64,000 nucleotides of DNA from Apostichopus japonicus (GCF_037975245.1 NC_092562.1:5567501-5631500), one strand, 5' to 3'; numbered from the stretch's first letter, positions 40,470 through 53,291 are shown. Program-made: numbers and translations. Notes: generated from the letters alone by a model not told the origin.

Positions 40470-40520
40470 CCGTCAGAGCCGTATATAGAGAGAGTTTGGC
40501 CAACTGGCGATTTGTGACGT
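40470..40520. repeat. Dispersed motif, inverted partner at 44485-44520
   Basis: TCAGAGCCGTATATAGAGAG AGTTTGGCCAA here is matched in reverse complement 4 kb away (TTGGCCAAACTCTCTCTATA TACGGCTCTGA). It is likely the conserved core of a dispersed repeat family. Confidence 0.7.
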
Positions 40521-40989
40521 CACACGCAAACCATGGGCATCAAAATAGGTCCAGTTGTCGTTACCAGTTGCGCGAAACACGAAAAACACCACACACAATA
40601 TATAGCAGCTTTGCACACTGTGCTCGTTGCGAACAAACGAAGCGACTCAGAATGTCAGATTTTGACAGGCATACGAGGAACAAAATGGATATCAGGTAAT
40701 GAATTAGAGTATGCGTTAGTTAATGACATTTACGTTTATCTTCACACCTGAAATGCATAGAAAACTAGCTGAAAACCTGTCATTACACTTGTTTTATTTT
40801 ACGCCTCATACTACTAGTCCTACTTTAGTCATACAAACGAAAAGCACACATCACATGTCCTGGCTAGGCTAGATTACAGACGCACAACTATAGCATCAGG
40901 CCTACATTAATAGATCCTTCAATTAAATAAAGTAGGCCTACACATAAAATGACAATTTATGCTTCACTGATCTTTTCAGGTTTGCCAAA

Positions 40990-41210
40990 AAGTAGTTGTA
41001 CCAGAGGTCATTGTATTAAACTCCAGAAGTTACATAGTAGGATTAATATTCGGCATAACTTTTTCTCTAAAGTCTAATACAACTTATACAAGGGTTGTGA
41101 ATGGATGGAATGGTTTGCCTGAGAAGGTTGAATTGCAAGTAGTGTGAATGGGTTTAAGAATACTTTGGATGAGTACATTAAGCATTGTAATTGGGTATGA
41201 CATTTGATGT
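40990..41210 (+). pseudogene. Relic of a non-LTR retrotransposon (LINE) ORF2 C-terminus
   Basis: One frame gives TRGHCIKLQKLHSRINIRHN then FFSK; another gives RVVNGWNGLPEKVELQVV; a third gives SVNGFKNTLDEYIKHCNWV and a stop. Together they follow the TRGHxxKLxKxxxxxxxRxxFFxxRVVxxWNxLPxxVVxAxSVNxFKxxLDxxW tail found after the reverse transcriptase of CR1/L2-like LINEs. At least two frameshifts break it, so it is a dead fragment. Confidence 0.75.
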
Positions 41211-41214
41211 CTGC

Positions 41215-43490
41215 AGTTTGATTCCTCTCATATAGCCTTAGGGTCCTTAATGGGGACTTGAATGTCTCTCCTGGTCTTTTTTTTTCTACTAAACTAAACT
41301 ATATACTTGAGTGTAGGAGTTAGCAATAGTTGGGAGTCTGTGGGCAAACCTAAGACTGATATTGTGGTGTTAATTTCTCAGGAATGTAGTACTAGGCTAT
41401 AGTAGGTGCAACAGATTGAATGGGTCTGTCGAGAAAAAAAAAACCCTGCAACAACTGAATACTGGTGTATGTTGTAGCTTATGTATTTTCCATTAACATA
41501 TATACTATACGGTCATGTCCTTAATAAGGTTTCATGGATCACACTGACATAGTGTGCCTACTTGTCAGTGTTGTCAACTGAGCACAGGGCTGATGACATC
41601 ATTCAGTTTGTTATTATGCAGACAGCAAATGGCCATAATGATAATTATTAATTGTTACTTATTCTTCATACTGCCCTTACTGGCCTTACCTGAACAGTGA
41701 TGTATAAAAATGCAAGAAGTCGTTAAGCTTTTCATTTAAGAATCGTTTCAGCCTGTCCTATTTCAAACATATGATTGGCAGGTTTCCACGTTACATAGCT
41801 TATCAAAATGGAGCTGTTCTGTAAAGCAAGAAAATCACACATATGCATGCATACAAACACACTCATATATAACAATTTCTGAATATCTTTTCAGCTGCCC
41901 AAAGGTACTGGAATGCAAGCTCTGTTGGGTGAATTAAAAAACCCTCATTGTACTCTTTTATCATGGTCAGCGTAGCTGGAACCAGCAATGATGGTGATGT
42001 GGATTTGACAGTACCTAGACAAGAATTCAATAGTCTGCTTTGTGTTGAAGTGGGTTCAACTTGCTCAAGGCCATGACAGGATGACGACTAGACATCAGGA
42101 TGAATTATCTGTTGCAGAGCTCTATAAACCAGGCAGTTGTTAGAACATCCATTGGGTGACCCTCACAGTCTACCAGGCACTGCATCGCAGAAGCAAAATG
42201 AAGTGTGTGTGATACCTTCTTCTTATGAGAGTGGAATGGTATCAGTGTGGCCCCTGTCAATTTGGCTTCAAGTCTTTGTTTTCTTGAAAGCTGAGAAGAT
42301 CTTTCAGTGGTTTCACACTGACCTCTGTACTTGACAATTCATGTGTATTTGCCAGCTCAGGAGGAAGCCAGATTTTAATTACATTAACCAATGCTGACTT
42401 TTTTTTGGACATGTGGTACATCTGCAAGGAGGTGAAGGAAGCAGTTGGAGTTGCATGGATGTGGAATCTTGTTGATAGTCTGGCAGTCTTATCCACAGAT
42501 TATCCCAATGCTTCTCCACATTGCCACATTCAGAACTTATTACATTGATAAACTTGAAAATTGCAGGAATCTAACAAAGCACCCATCAAGGGAATTTGTT
42601 TGTATAATTATTGAAAGCTGTGACCTTCTGATGTGACAGACTAATGTGAAATAAAGGGCAGTAGATTACCTTGTAAATGAACCTTGTTATTGTTTGATTG
42701 TATCTAATGTTTGCAAAATTTTAAGTTGCATGCTACCAATTGAAACATAATTCTTTCTCTATTAATGGGATATAAATACTTCTCCTTAAAGGGTGTGGAG
42801 ACTCCCGCACAAAGAAACGTCTCATGCCGGTTATCTGACCTGCATTTCTGCATTTTGTAGCGACACAAAAAAAACTTCACTTGCAAGCAACGGAAAGTAA
42901 ACTTTTTCAGAGCGCGGCATGCGGTTTAGGGCAAGTCTTCAATACCTTTAAATATACTGCATCGGTTGTTGTCACTTGATCATTTGCTTGTGTGTGAGCT
43001 AAACAGCTTAAATAATATGTAAAAAAATAATACAAACTTTCAAATTGCCAGATATTTACTTGCTCAAAATCATTATCCAATCATGATTTGTTGCTATCCT
43101 TGAGTCCATTATTCAGATGATGAGGCAGATTCCCTTCAACTCTCCATGATGAAGGTAAAACCTTATATCTTAACCAACTGCCATTGAGTGTCCATTTGAA
43201 AGTTTCAAACACACAAGTGCATTGATTAAAACAAAGACTTTATTGCTGTGGTTGCAGGAACTGGATTTCAGTCTAGTAGTCACTCACCAGGTTTGTCATT
43301 ATCACTGCCTGCTAACTGTGGCTTTTTATGTTAGGAGTTTTTCTTCAGAGCACATGTCACCTTTGATTTGTAAAAAAAGTCCTGAAATTCAGGGAGTTAA
43401 AATTTACTGTCTAAAGATAATTTAAAAAGATATTTTTAACTTCAATCGTCAATGTGGGTGTCAGTTAAGGGAATAAGGAGGTACTGATGC
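41215..43490. other. Unique non-coding sequence
   Basis: No gene recognised. Open frames of 60-80 codons on both strands have no domain or composition support. Confidence 0.5.
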
Positions 43491-43499
43491 AACTTTGAT

Positions 43500-44220
43500 A
43501 AATGATAGTTGACTGCATCCAAATTAAACCAATGCCTAGGCTATACTTTTGAAGAAGAAAAAATTAGGCTGAATTCTTGTTAGCCTAAAAAGGCTAGGCC
43601 AATGCTGACAATTAACACAAACCAAGATCATTTAACCATTTGGGCACATGTTTATGGCATACTAAAAGGGTCTATAAAATTAGGCCTGTATGTGTACACA
43701 ACCCACAAGTTGCCAATGAGTATAGACCTAGCCTAACTAGTTTAGGCCTAGGCTACTTTGTTTTCCTTAGACCTAGTTTAATTGGGCCTTATACTGTGCC
43801 ATATTATGTAATGTGCTATAACAGTTGTAGTAATAACAAGAAGGGTCCAGGTCTAACTAAGCCCAGGCTTAACTTATGCTTCGGGCTTAACTAAGGATTA
43901 GGGCTTTACGTGATGCCTAGAGGCTAGCCCACCCTTTTACATTAAACTAAAAGTGATACTTTTTTAGGCTAGGCATAGCCTAGGCATACAATAACTAGGA
44001 ATTAGGATAACTATATGTGCGACTGAAACTGCCATGCCTATGATTAGGAGAGCTGGCATAATGAAATCGAATTTGTGGATCGTAAAACGAGAGAGAATAG
44101 CCATGCATGTAATTACAGAAACCAGTCTGAACGTAAAATTCTCGCATTGCTTGAACATTACTCGTATTACACTAGGGCCTATGGCTAATATGGGCCTAGG
44201 CTACACAGACTTTTTTTTCA
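43500..44220. repeat. Cluster of AGGCCTA / TAGGCTA motifs
   Basis: GCCTAGGC, TTAGGCCTA, AGGCTAGGC and related 6-8-mers recur many times in about 700 bases. The pattern is non-periodic, unlike the tandem arrays. Confidence 0.6.
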
Positions 44221-44519
44221 TTAGATCTCCATCTTGTTCTTTCTACTTCCAAAAAAATCCTCTTCTTTTATGGTCAGTCGGATAATCAAACAACAATATC
44301 CATGTTCTGACCGATCGCAGCATCCCCAGCACCATTTCTTTCATAATTTCGTACTTTTTTCGTGTACACAAACGATAGTCTATACACTGTGAGTATGCGT
44401 GTCGTCTGCTATAAAGTTTTCAAGTGGACCTATTTTACCACCCTGTGTGGGCGTTTTCCCTCTCGACCAATCCAAATCGGTTACATGGTTGGCCAAACTC
44501 TCTCTATATACGGCTCTGA

Positions 44520-45826
44520 AATCCGTATGTTAATATCGCCCTCTATTATGCGTCTGGCGCACACGCGCACATCTGTAACTGAGGGCAGCAGACAGTAGTT
44601 TCTATGCACGGCTGTACATTCTCAACAGCGCCTGCTGTCCATTCCGGGCAATCATTTCATGGTTACAAACACAGTGATCTCAAACATCGCACTGTAATTT
44701 GAGAGAAGCTGGTAACCAACGATGTCCCGACGCCTGACAGTGAGACTCAAAAATGGATTCGCAGATTCCACTTGTAAAAAAAGGTACATTTTGAGTAAAA
44801 CTACAAAATTATGACAAGAAGCAACACAAGCTTGTTGGAAACTTGTCGACTTATTTATAAAACCTTCCTCAGCCTAAATATTTGGTTTTGATATGTGCCT
44901 ACTCGACTTCTCGGCAGTATCAATACTGATGAGAAAATATTTTTTTTAATTCTGGTGTAAAATGGAAGTCGTAAGCCTAGGTAACATAAAATGTACCAAA
45001 TTGTCACATAAAACACACGTAAACAGACATTTCTTGAACGTGTAAATTAAGTCGTCCAAAATTCCAACAGTGACATGTAGACATGTGACGTGCAAGCTGT
45101 AGCAAGATATGCAACAGCTCTGCAGTGGGAAGATATTACCGTCCAGTTACCGAGATAAAATCCCCCTTTTTTTAAAATATTTTTGATTTTACCGTTTTAG
45201 AATGTGAGCAACATACACGTAGTAGTTAATATGCACTACATGTACTTCATTCCATTACATCGCTTGTGCTAAATCAATATTTGTCTCATTTGCATTTGAA
45301 GGAATTTACCGCCATTTTGATACGTTTGTAGAAATTATCGAAAACGTGTGTGTGGGGGGGGGGGGGGGTGTAGAGAACTTTCAGGACATGGCGATCTTCC
45401 TGTGTTCATACGCCTATGCAAAATTTCCCCGTGGAGATGATGTTTTCACTAAAGGTTTACATTCTCCAGAGAAGAAACTTAAGAAGGGAGACTTAATACT
45501 GTTACACCAGATTCGAGTACACATTGAAACATGAACTGGTTTATTATCAAGTTATACTAGATAATGGTTTTCATTGCTGATCATTCATAGGGTAGCCTGG
45601 TGACTTTACATCGTACAGTTAATTTTGGCAATTTGAGCTGAAACATCATACTTCAAAACAAATCTATTAAATCGAGTCGACTATATCACGTTTCATTGAT
45701 GATACGCACCCAACCAAATAAATACAGGTCGTGACCAGCTTTGGCCTATATGGTGATATACTTCATTGCGTTTCCATTCTGAACGTCCACGATGTTAAAT
45801 CGATAGTGTATAAGTTAACGAGTATG
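44520..45826. other. Unique non-coding sequence with a poly-G run
   Basis: No gene recognised. A poly-G run of about 14 lies near 45355. A short open frame around it has no recognisable content. Confidence 0.5.
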
Positions 45827-45828
45827 TG

Positions 45829-45890
<62 letters not shown>

Positions 45891-45921
45891 TAATATATAT
45901 ATACATAAAATATAAATATAC

Positions 45922-45978
<57 letters not shown>
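45827..45978. repeat. (AT)n microsatellite
   Basis: Two long TA/AT tracts separated by about 35 AT-rich bases. Confidence 0.95.
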
Positions 45979-45981
<3 letters not shown>

Positions 45982-46804
45982 ATGAATGTACAAACTCACA
46001 TTCTCTCCTCCTGTCGGTTGATACCATATGAGACCACCAATTAATTATGTGGTATAATCATGTTATCCTGTGATAGTCAACATATCAACGGTAAATCTGT
46101 TGTAGTAGGTTACTTTAGGCTATACAAAATGCAGTTGTCCGTTAGCGGCCGTAGTGACTATAATTTTCGACAATCGACAATAAATCGATTAGACCTATTA
46201 GTGTGTTTCAGATAGGAAATTAATCTGTCTCTTCCGCCTTCTGGAAGGTTAGTTTAAGTTTCTCAATAATTGCTTTTAGTTAACAACTAATAATTAATAA
46301 CAAATTATTCTTGTCATGAAATCGGCTCGATACAAATGAACATTTTCAGCTTCAAATCTGGTGTTGTCATAAGTGAGAGATTTTTGTCTTTGGCTTCTCT
46401 GCCGACTCGTAGCTTCAAATACACACGTGCTGACAAACTATCGGTCTATAGTTGAGACGCTTCACTAATTTGTTATTTCTGTATTCGATAGCTGTAATGT
46501 CATTGATGTTTTGCAAAATACAAAGCTTGTTTTTCGCCACCCTGTTTTCCTTCGATTATCAGTGAATATTATGTTGCTATTATTTCAACGCAATATATAT
46601 CAAATATCCGTTTGATCACACTGGCGAGATAGGCTTGTTTTAATGGAGCTGTCTTAGGTAGCACGCGGAGTGCTTGAACACTAAATATTTTGCTAGTACT
46701 TTTGTCGCAATTTTCCCTCCGTTTCGGATGGTACTTTTTACTTAACTATTCATACCATGCCGTGCTCAATGTTAGCATTTAGCGTAAACCAATAACTTTC
46801 GAGC

Positions 46805-47795
46805 AGAGCGGCTGAAGATTGAATCGGCACTGAGGTGAGGGGGGGCGGCGGAGGATTGAATCGACACTGAGGTGAGGGAGGCGGCGGAGGATTGAATCGG
46901 CACTGGGGTGAGGGGGGCGGCTGAAAATTGAATCGGCACTGAGGTGAGAGGGAGGCGGCTGAAGATTGAATCGGCACTGAGGTGAGGGGGGGGGGGCTAA
47001 AGATTGAATCGGCACTGGGTGAGGGGGCGGCGGAAGATTGAATCGGCACTGACGTTAGGGGGCGGCAGAAGATTGAATCGGCACTGAGGTGAAGGTTAGG
47101 TGGCGGCTGAAGATTGAATCGGCACTGAGGTGAGGGGGGGGGGGGCTGAAGATTGAATCGGCACTGAGGTGATGGGGCGGCGAAGATTGAATCGGCACTG
47201 AGGTGAGGGGGCGGCAGAAGATTGAATCGGCACTGAGGTGAGGGGGCGGCAGAAGATTGAATCGGCACTGAGGTGAAGGTTAGGTGGCGGCTGAAGATTG
47301 AATCGGCACTGAGGTGAGGGGGGGGGGGCTGAAGATTGAATCGGCACTGAGGTGAGGGGGGCGGCTGAAGATTGAATCGGCATTGAGGTGAGGGGGCTGG
47401 CTGAAGATTGAATCGGCACTGAGGTGAGGGGGGCGGCGGGAGATTGAATCGGCACTGAGGTTAGGGGGCTGCAGAAGATTGAATCGGCACTGAGGTGAAG
47501 GTTAGGTGGCGGCTGAAGATTGAAGCGGCACTGAGCTGAGGGTGGGGGGCTGAAGATTGAATCGGCTCTGAGGTGAGGGGAGCGGCGAAGATTGAATCGG
47601 CACTGAGGTGAGGGGGGCGGCAGAAGATTGAATCGGCACTGAGGTGAGGGGCGGCAGAAGATTGAATCGGCACTGAGGTGAAGGTTAGGTGGCGGCTGAA
47701 GATTGAATCGGCACTGAGGTGAGGGGTGCGGCTGAAGATTGAATCGGCTCTGAGGTTAGGTGGCGGCTGAAGATTGAATCGACACTGAGGTGAGG
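46805..47795. repeat. 30-40-bp GC-rich minisatellite
   Basis: Repeats of GAAGATTGAATCGGCACTGA GGTGAGGGGGCGGC with variable G-runs, about 28 copies. A longer sub-block with GAAGGTTAGGTGGCGGC recurs at about 47090, 47270, 47500 and 47680, suggesting higher-order units. Confidence 0.93.
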
Positions 47796-47948
47796 GGTGG
47801 GATGGGGTTGATAATGGAACAGCGTGTGACTTTGATAAGGCGGTGACAAAACAGAGCATTACTTCCAAACTTTTAAAAACAGGAAGAAAATTCGCACTCT
47901 GTAGTAGTAGTAGTAGTACAAAATCCGTTTTGATAGTGAAGGCTTTAT

Positions 47949-50056
47949 CAGGCGCGTATCCAGGATTTTCAAACCCGGGGGCGCGAATTACTATCTAAGC
48001 GGAGCGCCACCATCGGTTGGCGCGCAGCGTACAAGAAAATTTCTTGTTTTGAAACCCCCCCCAGATCACCGGAAACGGCACTTCTCGGGCTTGAAATGAC
48101 CAACCAGATGTACACTTTTTGCCTGAGAACCAAGTATTTCCTAATAGTTTTTTTTTCCATCCTTAACCTTTTTGAAGATTGTCAACCCGGCACACATCAT
48201 GTTCGACCTGATCTCATCTCCTGTGGGTCTTTGCTTTTGTAGGTGATTCTACGTCCCGGCCTACAATACCCGTCAGCCCCACTTTTCAAGGTTTTAAGCC
48301 CCATATTTGTTCAGAATTTGAAAATTCACATTTCTCGTGAATAAACTCACTTCAAAACATACCCATAATGTTGTACAAAATTTCATCTATGGACAACCAA
48401 TATAAAAAAAACCTCCTTCAACCCCTAACAGACCGGTCAAAATTGCACGAGTAGAGGGAAGTGTGATGTAGAATGTTGGTCAGAAATTTTGGAAAATTCA
48501 GACACAGTTAATTTATTGGTGTAGAAATATTAAAACCTGTTATAACGGCTATTATAAAACTTGGTTGAAGGAAATGAAAAAAATAGCAGATATTTCCGAA
48601 ACCGAACACTACACACATAGGCGTAGGAGGCGCGGCGGCAGTGGCGGAGCTAGGGGTATTGGTCAGGAGTGGCGAGAATGGTCTGAAGGGGCGCTTTCGA
48701 CACTATATAAGCGGAGCGCCACCACTAGTTGGCGCGTAGCGTACAGAAAATTTGTGAGTAAAGATACTCCCTAGATCGCCGGAAATGACCCTTTCCGGGC
48801 CTGGCTAATTTGCATATAAACGAAGAATAAGGTGTCATCGCCCGATGACACCAACAAAATGTGACAAATGTCAATAAGTAGATGAGAGCGCAATAAAAAA
48901 GTCAATAATCTAGAATAAGTAAAAAGTGGTAAAGAGCTGAAAAAGGCGCCAGCAGTCCATTTGAGTCCGTCAGGGGGGCATCCGCCCCCTGACCATATGG
49001 ACGCTCCGCCACTGCGCGGCGGGGGTGCAGGCCCTAATTCGCCATTACTAATGTAAAAGAGAGTTTTGACATAATTGGACCTCCATGCTTTTCATACATC
49101 TACATGAGACATGTCGTTGTTTACATTAGCATCCCGCGGTATACTGCGGAATTTTATCGGACCGTACGGTACATGATGGCATGCGATGTAATAACCGATG
49201 CTTGCTTATATAATATTGACATGAACACGTTGAACGCGAAAATTTTTGGTTATTTTTTCAGGCAAGTCGGACAGTTTTGAGGCTTTTCATCCTGGAACGC
49301 CATTTTCATGCTCACTGATATGATGTTATATCTGCTGTTTGCGTTACAAATTCGAACAGGCGCGTAGCGAGGAATTTGCCAAGGGAGGGGCGAAGCCTGT
49401 AGGCAAATTATCTAAGCGTAGCGCCACCATAGATTGGCGCGAAGCGTACAAGCAAATTTTGGCCGAAAATGTCTCCCAGATCGCTGGAAATGACACTTCC
49501 CAGGCCTTGTAAGTTGTCTCTAAGCACTTTCTATTTTGAAATTACTTAGCGATATCATTTAAAAAAATGCTGAATGGGGGCGGGGCGGGCGGTCGCCCCC
49601 ATCCCAAAATGCGTCATGTTCCCCGACGACACGGTCGAGTTCGAGACCAGCCACAGTTGGTTTCATAGCACAATTCTACACACGCGTTATGATAGACCAT
49701 ATATAGTATATATATAGATCATTAGTGAGAGAGGAAAATGGAAACGTCAAAAAATGGAGTTGTCGGTGTAAGGGGTAGGGTGAGTCACACTTTTACGAAA
49801 TCATTGATCCGTCACTGGCTACCCTTCAGCGCTGTAATGATGTCACTGTTCTTCTTTCTCTTCCCGGTGTCTTCGCGTTTTGCTTTTACTCCCTCTTTTT
49901 CTCCTTTTTCTCTCTTTCTTCTTTTTCTTTTCCCTTCCTTCCTCTCCTCCTCCTCTTTTTTCCCCTCTTTTTTCCTTTTTTCTTCTCTTTTTTTCTCTTC
50001 TCTTTTTCTTACCCGGGGGGCGCGCGCCCCCAACGCCCCCCCTGGATACGCACCTG
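47949..50056. mobile_element. Non-autonomous DNA transposon-like element, copy B (2.1 kb), inverted relative to copy A
   Basis: It starts CAGGCGCGTATCCAGG and ends CCTGGATACGCACCTG, so the termini are inverted repeats. Internal order is the reverse complement of copy A, with moderate divergence. It contains a nested insertion at 48639-49014 absent from copy A, and a segment from 49358 closely related to the short element at 62281. There is no transposase frame. Confidence 0.8.
48639..49014. mobile_element. hAT-like MITE nested in copy B, perfect 8-bp target duplication
   Basis: A 376-bp element from CAGTGGCGGAGC to GCTCCGCCACTG (12-base inverted termini). It is flanked by CGCGGCGG on both sides (48631-48638 and 49015-49022). 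Copy A shows the uninterrupted site near 38360, confirming a later insertion. Confidence 0.92.
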
Positions 50057-50484
50057 TTTATGGTACCATTGTTGCATTTACCAGAAGGAACGCATATTGC
50101 AATGAAAAAGTATTATTTTCATTAACAAAGGGTGGCACTTTTTATTTATACGCTATGAAAAGGGGAAGTTCTATAGGCGTACGAGACATGGGCTGACTGC
50201 CCCCCCCCCTTCCTCAATAAAAAAAAAATGAGGGACTCAAACTTCAGACAAAGGTGTGCAGCCTCTGGACACTTACTTTTCGACTAATCTTTTCTTCAAA
50301 AAACATTGTTAAAAGGCCCTCCAGACTGTCCATGTTATAACATACTTAGCCAGTCTCCTTCGTAGATACAAAAATTCATCTCCATTAACAGTAATTAATG
50401 ACAGTAGCCACACAGAGGTAGGCCTATGAGTAATTAGAAAAATTAGAAAATTCCTCATTTCCGAATGCAGAACACCCTTACAAA

Positions 50485-50709
50485 CAGTGACGTAGGCCCC
50501 GGGTACTGCAGTCAGGAAGACTCCATGCCACAACCTCCCCCATAATGAGAGGAAAAGGGGAATGAGAGTTCCTTAAAAATTGTATCAGTTGAAAGATTTG
50601 CCAAAGGGGCACCCCTTCCCCTTAACCCCTTCCCCAGGGTGGCATGCCCTGCATTGGGTGAAAAATGAAGAATCTGCTCCGGATGCCAACTATTCAAGGT
50701 ACGCCACTG
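50485..50709. mobile_element. hAT-like MITE, 8-bp target duplication
   Basis: A 225-bp element from CAGTGACGTAGG to GGTACGCCACTG, flanked by CTTACAAA at 50477-50484 and 50710-50717. The interior is non-coding. Confidence 0.9.
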
Positions 50710-50717
50710 CTTACAAA

Positions 50718-51429
50718 TGACAATTATTAATAAAATCATACTCGCAACCGGCTTCAGCATGTTTCATGCGGCTTGTTTAGTAAGTTTCGGAAAGCAAGGC
50801 TTCAAACTTCGTACAAAAACTTTCTGCCACCCGCCCCCACCCCTCCAACAAAAAATAGTTGCGACGGCCCCATACGCCTGTGATGAAGCCCTCCCCACCC
50901 CCCCCATCTGACCGTCTCTGGAACAAAGGGTAGGGGACGACGACCGTATCTTTACCGTTCATTTTCACCGACAGCAAGAGGATATAATGCAATCATTATA
51001 TGGAAATGACATTTCAGACTGCGCCTGCGTTAATAATATATACCCTTTCAAATATGACTATAATTAAGTATAATGTCACATGCAATATTCAACCCATATT
51101 TCTCATTTCCTGTCAAATATCATGAATAATGATTAAGCTGTATATTGTACAATTAATGTGTGTATGGTTCTGAATTAATAACGATCTCAATTTTGAGTTC
51201 TATATACTTAAAGCAACTGGTTGCGTTTCGCAACTCAAATGACAATCAAAGATGGACTTGCGAACCAGAAGATTCTCTTTTCGCAAGTACTGTATAGCAT
51301 GTTGCCTATAATAACATTTGTTTTCGCGAAAGCAGAACATTTTCCCGATTATATAGACCCAAAAATCAGGCTATCATAGCAGTAGCTATATATGTGTTAT
51401 GGATTAATGTACTATAATACTAAATACAG
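50718..51429. other. Unique non-coding sequence
   Basis: No gene or repeat recognised apart from C-rich tracts near 50830-50910. Confidence 0.5.
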
Positions 51430-51433
51430 TTAA

Positions 51434-52000
51434 AGGATTGGTTCGGGTGTCTGACATGTTTTCTTGTATGAAAGAGCTCAAAAAGACAAAAAGAACAATG
51501 AAGAAACTACCATGATAGCATGCTCTGTTTAGGAGATTTGACACTTTGAAAATATCAAAATTTCTTTGAAAATGACTGGTGTAGAAAGACTAACTGTGGG
51601 AGTGGGATGCCACATCCTCACTTTCTTAACATGTGTGAATATATTTCAATAAACATTAATTACATTTTTTTCACAAATCTTAAAAAATATGATCAAAAAT
51701 TCTTCAGATGTTAAATCTCTGATACTTCCCTTGACAAATATGAGATCCACATGACATATCTTTTGTTTGGAAGTCATAAAATCTCACAAAACATTTTAAT
51801 AAAATAACAAAGACTTTTCAGAAATGTGAGGATGTGATATCACAGCTAGTCTGATTTCAGCAGTTTCTACACAATCAGATAGAACTTTAAACTTGAATAT
51901 ATCCATAACGGAATAAGATATTTAAACAGTTTCTTCATCATTTTGTTTCTTTTGTCTTCTTTCATATAAGATAAACATGTATGACACCTGAACTAATCCT
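51434..52000. mobile_element. Long foldback MITE with TTAA target site
   Basis: A 567-bp element. The first 80 bases (AGGATTGGTTCGGGTGTC...) and the last 80 are imperfect inverse copies, and similarity continues inward (GTAGAAA..., CACATCCTCAC), so almost the whole element is a hairpin with a short spacer. TTAA lies on each side (51430-51433 and 52001-52004), the duplication expected of piggyBac-type transposases. The termini themselves are not canonical piggyBac ends. Confidence 0.85.
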
Positions 52001-52392
52001 TTAAATGATGGTTTACGTTCAAGTCGTTATGTGATGGTGCTTTGAAGAAGATAGTCACTGAGTTTCTCGATATCGCACACCCTTGAATGAAAACTATAGT
52101 TGGCCTCTGCGATTACAAGACATATTGCTTAATCTATCGGGGTAATCTATTGTTTTGTTTTTTCATAACAAGCATCAAACACCTTGTCTATATAACTAGC
52201 TACATCAAATTCATGGAGTGACGTACACGTAACTAAACTAATTGCATATAACGATCAGGCTGAAGTCGTTGCTGTTATGAACTGCCTAGGCTAATCACTA
52301 TCTAGTTAATTGTTTGTTTCTTTTGCGGAAAACGTCAAATGCCACGACCAAAATGACCGAAAACACTGAATTTATAACGGCAAATAGTGGAC

Positions 52393-52525
52393 CTATAACA
52401 ACTCTCTGCTTTAATAGCAATTAATGCAATAAGTACGGATTATATCGTTGGTAGTCATGGATATCAATCATCGTATATATATATATGGGATATATATATG
52501 GGATATATATATGGGATATATATAT

Positions 52526-52574
<49 letters not shown>

Positions 52575-52663
52575 TTATATATACGATGGTTGATATCCAC
52601 GACTACCAACGATATAATCCGTACTTATTGCATTAATTGCTTTTAAAGCAGAGAGTTGTTATA
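52393..52663. mobile_element. Palindromic element, about 88-bp arms around an AT microsatellite
   Basis: The left arm (ending GATATCAATCATCGTATATA) and the right arm differ at only a few positions across about 88 bases. The centre is a TATATGGGA repeat and a (TA)n tract. The near-perfect arms indicate a recent origin or gene conversion between arms. Confidence 0.92.
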
Positions 52664-53039
52664 TGGTCACCGTTTGCATATGTTTATATTATATGTTTCG
52701 TGACAATCTTTCTTCTGTCAGCAGTATTTATCTTCTTTGTGTCAATCAATTCAGCGAAGTTTGATCTTGATTCGCAAATTCTGGTTGCATTTATTTGAGA
52801 ACGCACTATTTCAACATTGTATTAACTTATATTTGACGTCGATCTGTCTTCATTAGTATGAAAAATCGTGGGCTTTTGTTGGTTGAAGGCTTTTCCAATT
52901 TAGAAAAATCGATATTCTGCCTGCAAAAATTGTAACGTCTATTCACTGTTTGCTCACATACTGTCTTTAATCAAGTTGTATCTGCTATAGAGGGAAGAAA
53001 ATTTGAAATTAATTTATTATATTTTTGAGGATAAATATG

Positions 53040-53291
53040 CAATTTGGAATTTTTTGCATTTCCAGGTAGCCTCAGATGCAATTTGGTGCAATATAGCACA
53101 CTTCAACACCCACTCCATTTTGTAAACTTATCTTTGTATTTCACCAGGCCTTAGATGCAATTTGGTGCTCCAAATGAGATTTTTTTTCTCATTTGGAAAT
53201 GAAAAAGGGGTGTTCTGACTTGCGAAGCGGGGGGGGGGAGGGGCGGAATGATACTTCCGCCCTCCACATTTTTCCGGTTCCTACGCCCTTG
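53040..53291. mobile_element. MITE of the 59932 family, inverted and truncated
   Basis: A reverse-complement match to the interior and one end of the 59932 element (CAGATGCAATTTGGTGCAAT, CTCATTTGGAAATGAAAAAG), ending GGTTCCTACGCCCTTG. The opposite terminus is missing. Confidence 0.85.

Noticed and set aside
42137-44598. Several open frames of 60-85 codons
   Set aside because: Length expected by chance; no domain, splice pattern or composition supporting a gene.
46750-47868. Minus-strand Pro/Gln/Ser-rich frames
   Set aside because: Translation of the GC-rich minisatellite; frames shift with G-run length.
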